From Roseovarius spongiae (GTDB lineage: Bacteria; Pseudomonadota; Alphaproteobacteria; Rhodobacterales; Rhodobacteraceae): a DNA stretch of 64,000 nt. This document shows positions 50,110 to 58,523 of the stretch, piece after piece (the stretch's first letter is position 1; each line of letters opens with the position of its first letter). The stretch lies in NCBI RefSeq assembly GCF_003651245.1, contig NZ_RAPE01000001.1, positions 558,001 to 622,000 of the forward strand, read 5' to 3'. The position numbers and the translations under genes were made by a program. The notes beneath the pieces are model-generated. The model saw nothing but the letters and a program-made list of their open reading frames with translations. It was not told the origin of the DNA and did no database searches.

Positions 50110-50185
50110 TGGCACTCTACGCGCACCAAGGTCGGAAGCATCGCAAGGGTTTTGTCCGTGTGGTCTGCCGACGCGCAATTCTCGA

Positions 50186-50199
50186 TCACGAATTCGTGA
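50186..50199. promoter_or_regulatory. 14-bp perfect palindrome upstream of the island pair
   Basis: TCACGAATTCGTGA is a perfect palindrome about 80 bases upstream of the candidate promoter. It looks like a binding site for a dimeric regulator. The target is unknown. Confidence 0.35.
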
Positions 50200-50279
50200 A
50201 CTTTCGGCAGGGCTTCGTGGGCAGTTTGCTGCCCATCAAATCCTTAGACAATGCTTAGGCAGAGCGAGGCGGCCTATAA

Positions 50280-50313
50280 TTTACCGAGTGAAATCATTAT
50301 CTTACACGGTAAA
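50280..50313. repeat. Inverted repeat abutting the 3' end of tRNA-Glu
   Basis: TTTACCG (50280-50286) and CGGTAAA (50307-50313) frame an AT-rich 20-base centre, immediately next to the tRNA CCA end. It may be a tRNA terminator or processing structure, or a trace of an integration site. No second copy was found at the other island end. Confidence 0.4.
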
Positions 50314-50314
50314 G

Positions 50315-50389
50315 TGGCAGCCCGTAGGGGAATCGAACCCCTCTTTCCAGGTTGAAAACCTGGCGTCCTAACCGATAGACGAACGGGCC
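50315..50389 (-). tRNA. tRNA-Glu (anticodon TTC)
   Basis: Minus strand from 50389: acceptor GGCCCGT/ACGGGCT, anticodon stem CCAGG/CCTGG around TTTTCAA with anticodon TTC, T arm GGGGTTCGATTCCCC, and an encoded GCCA 3' end. 75 bases. Its 3' end faces the AT-rich island, the usual side for elements that integrate at tRNA genes. Confidence 0.96.
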
Positions 50390-50510
50390 AGCGCTGATGT
50401 GGCTGCTTCCTAGGCAATGCCGGCTGACTCTGCAAGAGGAAAGTTGCGCAGTTTACGCGGGTTTCGGATTTTGCGCGGCGCGACGGCGACAGGCGCGGGC
50501 CCGTCGTGCT

Positions 50511-52256
50511 TCACGTCGCCGGTGCGGCGTCCTCGAGGCGTAGCTGCGCGCATTCGCGACCCTGCCAGCGGTTGATTTCCAGTCGCCCGGCCAAGTGGAA
50601 CCGCGCGCCGCCGTGCTGCTCGAGCGCGGGGCCGAGCGGGCCGTCATAGGCGCCAAAGCAGATCGCGTCCAGTCGCGGCCCGTCGCCGTCGGTGAAACGC
50701 AGCTTCAGGTGCCGCTCGCCCACGCGCCTGGCGAAATCGATCCGCATCGCGGCAAAGGCGTGGCGCGGCGCGACGGCGGCGGCGCCGAAGGGGCCGGCCT
50801 CCTCGAGCCGGGTGATCAGGTCGGGCGTCGCCGCGCCCGGCATCAGCAGCCCGTCCAGCACCATGTCCGCCGCGCCCATGCGCTCCGCCCCCTGCCGGGC
50901 GAGCAACGCGCCCAGCCGCGCCATCGCTTCGTCCAGCTGATCGCGCGCGACGGTGAGCCCCGCCGCCATCCGGTGCCCGCCGCCCTTGATCAGCAGCCCC
51001 TCCGCGGCGAGCCGCTGGATCGCCGCGCCAAGGTCCACGCCGCTGACCGATCGCCCCGATCCCTTGCCGATTTCGCCGTCCAGACCGATGACGACGGCGG
51101 GACGGTTCGCCGCCTCCTTGAGCCGGCTGGCGACGATGCCCACGACGCCGGGATGCCAGCCCTCGCCGGCGGCCCAGGCCAGCGGCGCGTCCAGCCCGCG
51201 CGCCTCGGCCTGCGCCATTGCAGCCGCCTGCACGCCGGCCTCGATCTCGCGCCGCTCGGTGTTGAGCTGGTCGAGCCGCTCGGCCATCGCGCGCGCCTCG
51301 GCGATGTCGGTACTGGCCAGCAGCCGCGCCCCGAGGTCGGCGCGCCCGACGCGCCCGCCCGCGTTGATGCGCGGCCCGAGCACGTAGCCCAGGTGATAGG
51401 CCGTTGGCGCCGAATCGAGCCGCGCGGCGTCCGCCAGCGCCACGAGGCCGGGGCGCGCGCGCCGCGCCATGATCTTCAGCCCCTGGCGCACGAAGGCGCG
51501 GTTGACGCCCGTGAGCGGCGCCACGTCCGCCACCGTCGCCAGCGCCACGAGGTCGAGCATCGCGATCAGGTCCGGACCCTGCCGCCCCGCGTCGCGCAAC
51601 TGCCGCCCGGCCTCCACGAGGCACAGGAAGACCACCGCCGCCGCGCAGAGATGGGCGCACTCGCCGCTTTCGTCCTGCCGGTTGGGGTTCACCACCGCCA
51701 GCGCGTCCGGCAGGGTCTCGCCGCCCAGATGGTGATCGAGGATCACCACATCGGCCCCCTTGGCCGCCGCCACCGGGCCGTGGCTCAGCGTGCCGCAATC
51801 GACGCAGACGATCAGGTCATGCGCGCCAGCCAGTTCCGCCATCGCGGCGTCATTGGGCCCGTAGCCCTCGTCGATGCGGTCGGGCACGTAGAGCGTCGCG
51901 CCCCGGCCCATCTGGCGCAGCCAGTCCAGCAGCAGCGCGGCCGAGGCGCCGCCGTCCACGTCGTAATCGGCGAAGATCGCGATCCGCTCCCCCGCCGCGA
52001 CGGCCGCGAGCAGCCGCGCGGCGGCGCGCTCCATGTCCTTGAGGCTACGCGGATCGGGCAGCAGGGCGCGCAGTCGCGGCGCGAGGAAAGCGTCGACCCC
52101 CGCGGCGTCCACCCCGCGCCGCGCGAGCACCTGGCACAGCGCGGCCGGCAGCCCGCACTGCTGCGCCAGCGCCTCGGCGTGGCGATCGTGCTCGGCCGTG
52201 GGGCCGACCCAGCGGCGACCGGACAGCGATCGCTCAACGTCGAGGAATGCCGGCAC
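50511..52256 (-). CDS. recJ: Single-stranded-DNA-specific exonuclease RecJ
   Basis: A 581-residue 5'-3' exonuclease of the RecF recombination and mismatch repair pathways. DHH motifs are present: DYDVDGGASA (97-106), VDCGT (152-156), LDHH (173-176), and the DHHA1 motif GGGHRMAAG near residue 420. An OB domain forms the C-terminus. GTG 52256 follows AAGGGGGCGCC and is preferred over a TTG 15 bases upstream. It is the last gene of a hom-glpX-recJ cluster. Confidence 0.95.
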   Translation of the reverse strand: MPAFLDVERSLSGRRWVGPTAEHDRHAEALAQQCGLPAALCQVLARRGVDAAGVDAFLAPRLRALLPDPRSLKDMERAAARLLAAVAAGERIAIFADYDVDGGASAALLLDWLRQMGRGATLYVPDRIDEGYGPNDAAMAELAGAHDLIVCVDCGTLSHGPVAAAKGADVVILDHHLGGETLPDALAVVNPNRQDESGECAHLCAAAVVFLCLVEAGRQLRDAGRQGPDLIAMLDLVALATVADVAPLTGVNRAFVRQGLKIMARRARPGLVALADAARLDSAPTAYHLGYVLGPRINAGGRVGRADLGARLLASTDIAEARAMAERLDQLNTERREIEAGVQAAAMAQAEARGLDAPLAWAAGEGWHPGVVGIVASRLKEAANRPAVVIGLDGEIGKGSGRSVSGVDLGAAIQRLAAEGLLIKGGGHRMAAGLTVARDQLDEAMARLGALLARQGAERMGAADMVLDGLLMPGAATPDLITRLEEAGPFGAAAVAPRHAFAAMRIDFARRVGERHLKLRFTDGDGPRLDAICFGAYDGPLGPALEQHGGARFHLAGRLEINRWQGRECAQLRLEDAAPAT

Positions 52257-52307
52257 GGCGCCCCCTTTCAATGTTCCTCAAATACTCCCGCCGGAGGCGA
52301 TCCTGCG

Positions 52308-53273
52308 TCAGCGGACAGGATTGCGGTAGAGCATCCGGCGCACCGATCCGGTCTTGGAGCGCATCAGCACGGTTTCCGTCTCGACATGACCGGGCCGCCG
52401 CTTGATCCCCCGGGCGAGCGATCCGTCGGTCACGCCCGTCGCGGCGAAGATCACGTCGCGCGTCACCATCTCGTCGCGTGAATAGACCCGGTCGAGATCG
52501 TCGATCCCGGCCTTGGCCGCGCGCCCGCGCTCGTCGTCGTTGCGGAACAGGAGCCGCCCCCAGATCTGCCCGCCCATGCATTTGAGCGCGGAGGCAGCCA
52601 GCACCCCCTCGGGCGCGCCGCCCGAGCCCATGTAGATGTCGATGCCGGTCAGTCGCGCCTCGGCGCAATGGATGACGCCCGCCACGTCCCCGTCGGGGAT
52701 GAGATAGACCGCCGCGCCGGTTTCGCGCAATTCCGCGATGGTCTCCTCGTGGCGCGGGCGTTCAAGCACGCAGGCGGTGATTTCCGAGGGCCTGCAGCCC
52801 TTGGCGGCGGCCAGCGCCTCGACCCGCTCGCGCGGCGTCATGTCAAGGCTCACCACGTCCTTCGGATAGCCCGGCCCGATGGCGAGCTTGTCCATGTAGA
52901 CGTCCGGCGCGTGCAGCAGGCTGCCGCGCGGCGCCATCGCGATCACGGTGAGCGCGTTGGGCATCGCTTTGGCCGTCAGCGTCGTCCCCTCGAGCGGGTC
53001 GAGCGCGATGTCGACGCCGGGGCCGTCGCCGCTGCCCACCTCCTCGCCGATATAAAGCATCGGCGCCTCGTCGCGCTCGCCCTCGCCGATCACCACGACG
53101 CCCTTGATATTGAGCTTGTTCAATTGCTCGCGCATGGCGTTCACCGCCGCCTGGTCGGCGGCCTTCTCGTCGCCGCGCCCGATCAGGTCGGCGCAGGCGA
53201 GAGCGGCGGCCTCGGACACCCGCGCAAGGCCCAGCGAAAGCATACGGTCGTTGAAATCGGTTTCTGCAGACAT
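52308..53273 (-). CDS. glpX: Class II fructose-1,6-bisphosphatase
   Basis: A 321-residue metal-dependent, lithium-sensitive phosphatase of gluconeogenesis (MSAETDFNDRMLSLGLARVS). Motifs GEGERDEAPML and DPLEGTTLTAKAMPN carry the metal and substrate residues; GSGGAPEGVLAASALKCMGG follows. ATG 53273 is chosen; the frame is open 66 bases further upstream. It lies between hom and recJ with small gaps, so it is likely cotranscribed. Confidence 0.95.
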   Translation of the reverse strand: MSAETDFNDRMLSLGLARVSEAAALACADLIGRGDEKAADQAAVNAMREQLNKLNIKGVVVIGEGERDEAPMLYIGEEVGSGDGPGVDIALDPLEGTTLTAKAMPNALTVIAMAPRGSLLHAPDVYMDKLAIGPGYPKDVVSLDMTPRERVEALAAAKGCRPSEITACVLERPRHEETIAELRETGAAVYLIPDGDVAGVIHCAEARLTGIDIYMGSGGAPEGVLAASALKCMGGQIWGRLLFRNDDERGRAAKAGIDDLDRVYSRDEMVTRDVIFAATGVTDGSLARGIKRRPGHVETETVLMRSKTGSVRRMLYRNPVR

Positions 53274-53346
53274 GGGCGGTTCGTCCTTCGGCGTTCGTGG
53301 TGCGGTTTCAGCTTTACCGGGGGGCCAGCGGGCGCACAAGGGCGGC

Positions 53347-54633
53347 TCAGACGCGCTCGATCCTGAGCGCGACCGGCTCGGCGGCCATCACGTCGAGCGA
53401 CGCCATCGCCTTGAGCGCCGCGTCGAGCGCGCTGCGCGTGACCTTGTGCGTCACGATGAGCACCGGGGCCGAGATATCCTCGTGGCCATACTGGCGCATC
53501 CGGTCGATGCTGACGCCCGCTTCGCCCAGCACGGCGGCCACCTTGGCCAGCGCGCCCGGCTTGTCCTCAAGCCCGAGTCGCAGGTAGTAGGGCGCCGGCG
53601 TCACGGCGCGGGCAGGGGTGGCGCGCTCCAGCCCGGCGGCGGGCTGGCCGAAGACCGGGATGCGCACCCCGCGCGCGATATCCATCACGTCGCCCATTAC
53701 CGCGCTCGCGGTCGGGCCCATGCCGGCGCCGGGGCCGCGCAGCACGATCTGCTCGACCTGGTCGCCTTCGAGCACGCACATGTTGGTGCCCCCCTCGAGC
53801 TGCCCCAGCGGGCTGTCGGCGGGCACGAGGCAGGGCGACATGCGCTGTTCCAGCCCGCGACCGGTCATCTGGCTCACGCCGAGAAGCTTGATGCGGAAAC
53901 CCATGTCCGCGGCCTGGCGGATATCGTCGATCGTGACCTTCTCGATGCCTTCCAGTTCGACCGCGTCGAAATCGACCTGGACGCCAAAGGCGATCGCGGC
54001 CAGCAGGGCCAGTTTATGTCCCGCGTCGATGCCGCCCACGTCAAGGGTCGGGTCCGCCTCGAGAAAGCCGAGCTGATTGGCCTCCTCGAACACCTCCGCA
54101 TAGGGAAGCCCCGCCGACTGCATCCGTGTCAGGATGTAGTTGCAGGTGCCGTTCATCACGCCCATGACGCGGGTGACGTCGTTGCCCGCCAGGCCCTCGG
54201 TCAGCGCCTTGACGACCGGGATGCCGCCCGCGACGGCGGCCTCGAAACGGATCACGCGGCCCGCGTCCTCGGCGGCGAGCGCGAGCGCGTGACCGTGATG
54301 CGCCAGCAGCGCCTTGTTGGCGGTAACCACGTCCTTGCCGGCGGCGATGGCGGCCTCGGTCGCGTCCTTGGCCGCGCCCTCGTGCCCGCCCATCAGTTCG
54401 ACGAAGACATCCACGTCGTCGCGCCGCGCCAGGGCGACGGGGTCATCTTCCCAGGCGTAATCCGACAGCGACACGCCGCGATCCTTGTCGCGGCTGCGCG
54501 CCGAGACGGCGACGATCTGCACCGGGCGGCCGGCGCGCGCGGCCAGCAGGTTGGCCTTCTGGCGCACGATGCGCACGACACCCGTGCCGACCGTGCCCAG
54601 TCCGGCAATACCAAGGCGCAAGGGATCGGTCAT
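53347..54633 (-). CDS. hom: Homoserine dehydrogenase
   Basis: A 428-residue NAD(P)-dependent enzyme making homoserine for threonine and methionine. The Rossmann motif GLGTVGTGV (11-19), catalytic LMGGHEGAAKDATEAAIAAGKDV region, [16 protein letters not shown] and VMGVMNGTCNYIL are present. The C-terminal ACT domain (about 350-428, YYLRLGLEDKPGALAKVAAV) is the site for threonine feedback. First gene of hom-glpX-recJ, an order common in alphaproteobacteria. Confidence 0.96.
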   Translation of the reverse strand: MTDPLRLGIAGLGTVGTGVVRIVRQKANLLAARAGRPVQIVAVSARSRDKDRGVSLSDYAWEDDPVALARRDDVDVFVELMGGHEGAAKDATEAAIAAGKDVVTANKALLAHHGHALALAAEDAGRVIRFEAAVAGGIPVVKALTEGLAGNDVTRVMGVMNGTCNYILTRMQSAGLPYAEVFEEANQLGFLEADPTLDVGGIDAGHKLALLAAIAFGVQVDFDAVELEGIEKVTIDDIRQAADMGFRIKLLGVSQMTGRGLEQRMSPCLVPADSPLGQLEGGTNMCVLEGDQVEQIVLRGPGAGMGPTASAVMGDVMDIARGVRIPVFGQPAAGLERATPARAVTPAPYYLRLGLEDKPGALAKVAAVLGEAGVSIDRMRQYGHEDISAPVLIVTHKVTRSALDAALKAMASLDVMAAEPVALRIERV

Positions 54634-54730
54634 GGGCGGCTCTCCGGTGTCAGGTGATGTGCGCCCGCGATGTAGCCTGATCGCGCGCCCCTTGCAACGC
54701 GGGTTTTGGAGGCCGTGCGCGGCGGTCGTT

Positions 54731-55015
54731 TCAGGAGTCGACGCCGGCCTTCATGCGCCGCCGCGCCGGCGCGTCGATCACCGTGCCGCGCAGCCGCGCC
54801 GCCCGCGCCCTGAGCCGCGCGATGCGCGCCTCGATCCGCGCGCCGGTCTCGGGGGTGAGGCGTCCGGTCGTCGCGCGCATGTCCAGCGTGCCGAGCGGGA
54901 CGAGATCGGGATAGGGCGCGCGGCGCACCTCCTCGCTCACCGTCCCGTCAAGCTGCGGAAACTGCGTGCAGGCGCTGAGCATCAGCGCGAGAAAGAGGAC
55001 GGGCGCGGCGCGCAT
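54731..55015 (-). CDS. Small lipoprotein, unknown function
   Basis: A 94-residue protein with a lipoprotein signal peptide: MRAAPVLFLALMLSAC, with the lipobox LSAC and Cys16 as lipidation site. The rest is arginine-rich and helical (ARIEARIARLRARAARLR). Similar short lipoproteins occur beside hom in roseobacters, as far as I recall. Divergent from the TetR gene. Confidence 0.7.
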   Translation of the reverse strand: MRAAPVLFLALMLSACTQFPQLDGTVSEEVRRAPYPDLVPLGTLDMRATTGRLTPETGARIEARIARLRARAARLRGTVIDAPARRRMKAGVDS

Positions 55016-55091
55016 ATCTGGCTATCCCGGATCGGAACCTTCGCCCATGTCTGCCATCAACCGCCCATGCAGGGCAAGCGGGGCATTGATT

Positions 55092-55105
55092 TGAACGGGC
55101 GTTCA
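55092..55105. promoter_or_regulatory. Operator-like palindrome of the TetR gene
   Basis: TGAACG-GG-CGTTCA is a perfect 6+6 inverted repeat 15 bases upstream of the tetR start. It overlaps a possible -35 TTGATT (55086-55091) and -10 region. TetR regulators usually repress themselves through such sites; the divergent lipoprotein may be affected too. Confidence 0.5.
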
Positions 55106-55119
55106 GTTAATTTGCGCGC

Positions 55120-55707
55120 ATGGCGCGAACCCAGGGATCTCATTCCGGCACGACCGGCCCGCGCGTGCGCGACGCGGCGCTGCGGCTTTTCGCGCGGCAC
55201 GGTTACGCCGCCGTATCGATGCGCCGGATCGCGCAGGAGGTGGGCGTTCAGGCGGGCGCGCTCTACAACTACACGCCGGACAAGCAGAGCCTGTTGTTCG
55301 ACCTGATGCGCGGCCACATGGAGGACCTGCTCGCCGCCTGGGCCGACCGGTCGCCCGAGTCCGATCCGATGGCCGCGCTCGAGGCGTTCACGCGGTTTCA
55401 CATCCGCTACCACTCGCAACGTCCCGACGCGGTTTTCGTGGCCTATATGGAGCTGCGCAACCTCGCCCCCGAGAATTTCGCGGTGATCGAGCGGTTGCGC
55501 CGCGAATACGAGGAGGAACTGGTCGCGATCCTGCGCCGCGGCGTCGCCGTCGGCGCGATGGAGGCGCCCGAGCCCAAGGTGGCCGCGATGGCGGTGATCG
55601 GGATGCTGACCGGGGTGAACACCTGGTTTCGCGCGGGCGGGCGGCTTGACCTTGACGATGTCGAATCGATCTACTGGGATCTCGTGCGCAAGGCGGTGGC
55701 CGGCTGA
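55120..55707 (+). CDS. TetR/AcrR family transcriptional regulator
   Basis: A 195-residue regulator. The N-terminal helix-turn-helix reads VRDAALRLFARHGYAAVSMR, then RIAQEVGVQAGALYNYTPDK, the usual TetR signature. The C-terminal helical domain (about 70-195) should bind an effector, perhaps an acyl-CoA as in fatty-acid TetR proteins. It probably represses itself through the upstream palindrome. Target genes are unknown; the next gene, an NAD-dependent dehydrogenase, is a candidate. Confidence 0.92.
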   Translation: MARTQGSHSGTTGPRVRDAALRLFARHGYAAVSMRRIAQEVGVQAGALYNYTPDKQSLLFDLMRGHMEDLLAAWADRSPESDPMAALEAFTRFHIRYHSQRPDAVFVAYMELRNLAPENFAVIERLRREYEEELVAILRRGVAVGAMEAPEPKVAAMAVIGMLTGVNTWFRAGGRLDLDDVESIYWDLVRKAVAG

Positions 55708-55813
55708 ACGCGCCCGCTCATCCGCCCAGATGGGCATATCCGCGTCGCAAACGAAGGCGACAGGTCGCTTGTGGACCGCCAACTTGCGCGGAACCGAAGC
55801 GAAGGGAAACGGC

Positions 55814-56758
55814 ATGAAAATCGGATTTATCGGGCTGGGCAACGTGGGCGGCAAGCTCGCCGGGAGCCTGTTGCGCAACGGGCTGGACCTCTATGTGCAT
55901 GACCTCGACGGCGCGTTGGTCGACGCCTTCAAGGCGCGCGGCGCGAAGGCGGGGCGCGGGCCCGCCGAGATGATGGCCGCCTGCGACGTCGTGGTGACCT
56001 GCCTGCCCAGCCCCGCGGCGAGCGCGGCGGTGCTGGACGAGATGCTGCCCCATATCGGTCCGGGCAAGACCTGGCTCGAGATGTCGACCACCGACGCGGA
56101 CGAGGTGAGACGCCTCGGCGCGGCGGTGATCGACGCGGGGGGCTCGGCGGTCGATTGTCCGGTCTCGGGCGGCTGCCACCGCGCGGATTCGGGCAATATC
56201 AGCATCTATGCCGGCTGCGACCGTCCCACCTTCGAGCGCATCCTGCCGCTGCTGACGGTGATGGGGCGCCGGGTGCTGCATACCGGCGACCTCGGCAGCG
56301 CCAGCATCCTCAAGGTGATGACCAACTATCTCGCGACGGCGAACCTTCTCACGCTCTGCGAGGCGCTCTGCGTGATGAAGGCCGCCGGCATGGACCTCGC
56401 CACGACATACGAGGCGATCGCGATCTCCTCGGGCAATTCCTTCGTGCACGAAACCGAAAGCCAGCTCATCCTGTCGGGCTCGCGCGACGTGAACTTCACG
56501 ATGGACCTCGTGCTGAAGGACGTGGGCCTCTTCCAGAGGCTGGCCGAAACGCATGGCGTGCCGCTGGAACTCTCGCCGCTGGTGATCGACATCATGCGCG
56601 ACGGGCAGCGCCGCCTTGGCGAGCGCGCGCAGTCCGACCGCATCATCGAGCGGCTGGAAAAGGCGACTGGCCTCGACATCCGCGCGCCGGGTTTCCCGTC
56701 CGAATTGATCGACGACGAACCCGAGGCGCCCGGCGCGGAGGTGCGGCTGCGCCGGTAG
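55814..56758 (+). CDS. NAD(P)-dependent oxidoreductase, 3-hydroxyisobutyrate dehydrogenase family
   Basis: A 314-residue beta-hydroxyacid dehydrogenase starting MKIGFIGLGNVGGKLAGSLL. It shows the Rossmann glycines GLGNVGG (7-13), the substrate motif DCPVSGGCHRADSGNISIYA and the catalytic lysine in ILKVMTNYLA. ATG 55814 follows GAAGGG. Family substrates include 3-hydroxyisobutyrate, tartronate semialdehyde and others, and the sequence does not fix which. Length is slightly above the usual 295. Confidence 0.88.
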   Translation: MKIGFIGLGNVGGKLAGSLLRNGLDLYVHDLDGALVDAFKARGAKAGRGPAEMMAACDVVVTCLPSPAASAAVLDEMLPHIGPGKTWLEMSTTDADEVRRLGAAVIDAGGSAVDCPVSGGCHRADSGNISIYAGCDRPTFERILPLLTVMGRRVLHTGDLGSASILKVMTNYLATANLLTLCEALCVMKAAGMDLATTYEAIAISSGNSFVHETESQLILSGSRDVNFTMDLVLKDVGLFQRLAETHGVPLELSPLVIDIMRDGQRRLGERAQSDRIIERLEKATGLDIRAPGFPSELIDDEPEAPGAEVRLRR

Positions 56759-56864
56759 TCAGACGTCGCGTTAGGGGTATTCTAACCAAGAGAAAGACCG
56801 GCCGCGCGATTGGCCTCGCATCAAGGCGCGCTTCGCGGTATGGCGCGGCGACGGGAGGCGGGAC

Positions 56865-57347
56865 ATGCAGGACGAGATATTGATGACGGTGCGCGCGTCA
56901 TGGCCACGGCGGTTCTTCGCGCTTGCGATCCTGGCGTCGCTGGGGGGGCTGCTGGTTTGCCTTGCGGTGCTGCGCCCGCCCGCCGAGTGGGGCTTGCAGG
57001 TCTTTCTCGGGGCGTTCGGCCTGCTGGTCCTCTGGGCGGCGGAGTTGCTGCGGCGCGCGACGAAGGAGGGGCTGGAACTGACCCAGGAGGCGCTGCGCAG
57101 CACGACGGGCGAGATCCTCGCACGGGTCGACGAGATCGAGGCGCTGGAGCGTGGCGTGCTCGCCTGGAAGCCGTCGAACGGGTTTCTGCTGCGCCTTTCG
57201 GCGGCCGGCCCGCGCCGCTGGGAGCCGGGCATGTGGTGGCGCCTGGGCCGCCGGATCGGTGTGGGCGGCGTGGTCAGCGCGCCCCGGACCAAGGCGATGG
57301 CCGAGATTCTGGCGGCGATGATCAAGGGCCGCGACGCCCCGTCGTGA
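56865..57347 (+). CDS. Membrane protein, unknown function
   Basis: A 160-residue protein with two N-terminal membrane helices (about 16-37 and 42-60) and a soluble C-terminal region with WKPSNGFLLRLSAAGPRRWE and WRLGRRIGVGGVVSAPRTKA, whose glycine and arginine pattern recalls short roseobacter-specific proteins. No known domain is recognised. It stands alone, followed by a hairpin terminator. Confidence 0.6.
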   Translation: MQDEILMTVRASWPRRFFALAILASLGGLLVCLAVLRPPAEWGLQVFLGAFGLLVLWAAELLRRATKEGLELTQEALRSTTGEILARVDEIEALERGVLAWKPSNGFLLRLSAAGPRRWEPGMWWRLGRRIGVGGVVSAPRTKAMAEILAAMIKGRDAPS

Positions 57348-57366
57348 CGCGGGCGCGATAAGGAAC

Positions 57367-57390
57367 GCCCCGGGCGATCAGGCCCGGGGC
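57367..57390. terminator. Hairpin terminator between convergent genes
   Basis: GCCCCGGG (57367-57374) and CCCGGGGC (57383-57390) form an 8-bp stem around GCGATCAG. It lies between the membrane-protein gene and the convergent Tad genes and can serve both. No T-run follows on the plus strand. Confidence 0.7.
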
Positions 57391-57421
57391 GCGGTCACTC
57401 GTTACGGGGGCGAACCTCGGG

Positions 57422-57985
57422 TCAGCTGTCGTCCCAGACGATCTGCGGCGCGAAGCGCGGGCTGGTCAGTACGCGGGTTTCGATCGCCGTGTTGCCGCCG
57501 ATGCCGACATCGAAAAGCGGCGGATAGATCGAGCGGCTTTCCATCACGATCACCTCTTCGCCGTCGCCCATGATCGGCAGCGACCCATGCGCGTCCTGCA
57601 TCTGCTGGGTGGTCAGCGGCTCCAGCGGGCCCTGGCCGCGAGTTTGCGACCAGACGACGGTGAATCTGTCCGCGTCGGCGTCGTACTTGATGACCGAGAC
57701 GCGGATCTCGTTTTCGCCGTTATCGTCGGCGATGGTGTCGAACACGGTCTTGGCGTTGTCGAGATAGGACGGAGAGACGCTCTGCATCTCGCGCGAGATC
57801 ATGTCGGCGATCGTGTAGGTCGCCTTGTCGCGCGCGGAATTGTAGCGGTGCAGTTCGAAGAACTCGAAGGAAGCCATGATCGCCCAGAAGAGCAGGGGGA
57901 GGCAGATCACCGCCTCGACCGTGACGGTGCCCGCTTCGTCGCTGCGGAACCGCTTCAGCCATTGCGTGAAGGGAAGCGTGAACAT
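57422..57985 (-). CDS. TadE/TadG-type pilus assembly protein, C-terminal gene of the trio
   Basis: A 187-residue protein starting MFTLPFTQWLKRF. The hydrophobic segment after FRSDEAGTVTVEAVICLPLL (about 17-45) is the TadE pseudopilin-like helix with a conserved Glu. The remainder is an exported domain. ATG 57985 lies one base beyond the stop of the upstream gene, with AGGAG ahead. With the two genes before it, it probably forms one operon for pilus or exported protein assembly. Confidence 0.82.
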   Translation of the reverse strand: MFTLPFTQWLKRFRSDEAGTVTVEAVICLPLLFWAIMASFEFFELHRYNSARDKATYTIADMISREMQSVSPSYLDNAKTVFDTIADDNGENEIRVSVIKYDADADRFTVVWSQTRGQGPLEPLTTQQMQDAHGSLPIMGDGEEVIVMESRSIYPPLFDVGIGGNTAIETRVLTSPRFAPQIVWDDS

Positions 57986-57986
57986 C

Positions 57987-58523
57987 TTACAAGGGCTCCT
58001 GTACAAAGGCGGACATCGACACGATGGCGACCTGACCGCTGCCGTCGCTCTTCAGCGTCCGGGCGAGGTGCCAGGTCGGGAACAGCGGGTCGTATTTCAG
58101 GCAGGCGCGCAGGAACATCAGCTGGTTCTGCTGCCCCGGCGTGAATTTCAGCACCGGTTCGCCCTCTTCCTCGCGGTCGGTGCACTGGACCTCGCCGCCC
58201 AGCGTGACGAAGTTGCGCAGGTCCGTCGGCACCATCTCGAGGCGCAGGTTTTCCGTGCAGTCCTTGACCACGATCGTCTCTTCGCAGATCCGGTCCTTGA
58301 TCGCGTCATGGGTCGGCGCCGTCCCGGTGCCGAGCCGGACATCGCGCACCGCCAGGTCGAGCCCGCGTTCCAGCATCACGTGCCGCAAGGTGATCATGCT
58401 CAGCTCGATCGACATGACCATCAAGGCCAGGAAGACCGGGAAGACGATGACGAACTCGACGGCGGAGCTGCCGGATTCGTCGCGGCGGAAGGCGCGCGCG
58501 CCCTTGCGGATCAGGCGTATCAT
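57987..58523 (-). CDS. TadE-like pilus assembly protein
   Basis: A 178-residue protein starting MIRLIRKGARAFRRDESGSS, with SSAVEFVIVFPVFLALMVMS forming the TadE helix (about 20-42) with its conserved Glu. Four cysteines in the exported part (EETIVVKDC, VQCTD and others) may form disulfides. Its ATG overlaps the TadG gene by four bases (ATGA). Confidence 0.85.
   Translation of the reverse strand: MIRLIRKGARAFRRDESGSSAVEFVIVFPVFLALMVMSIELSMITLRHVMLERGLDLAVRDVRLGTGTAPTHDAIKDRICEETIVVKDCTENLRLEMVPTDLRNFVTLGGEVQCTDREEEGEPVLKFTPGQQNQLMFLRACLKYDPLFPTWHLARTLKSDGSGQVAIVSMSAFVQEPL

Noticed and set aside
47895-50389. Integrative element with attachment repeats at tRNA-Glu
   Set aside because: I searched by eye for a second copy of the tRNA 3' end near the far side and for an integrase and found neither.
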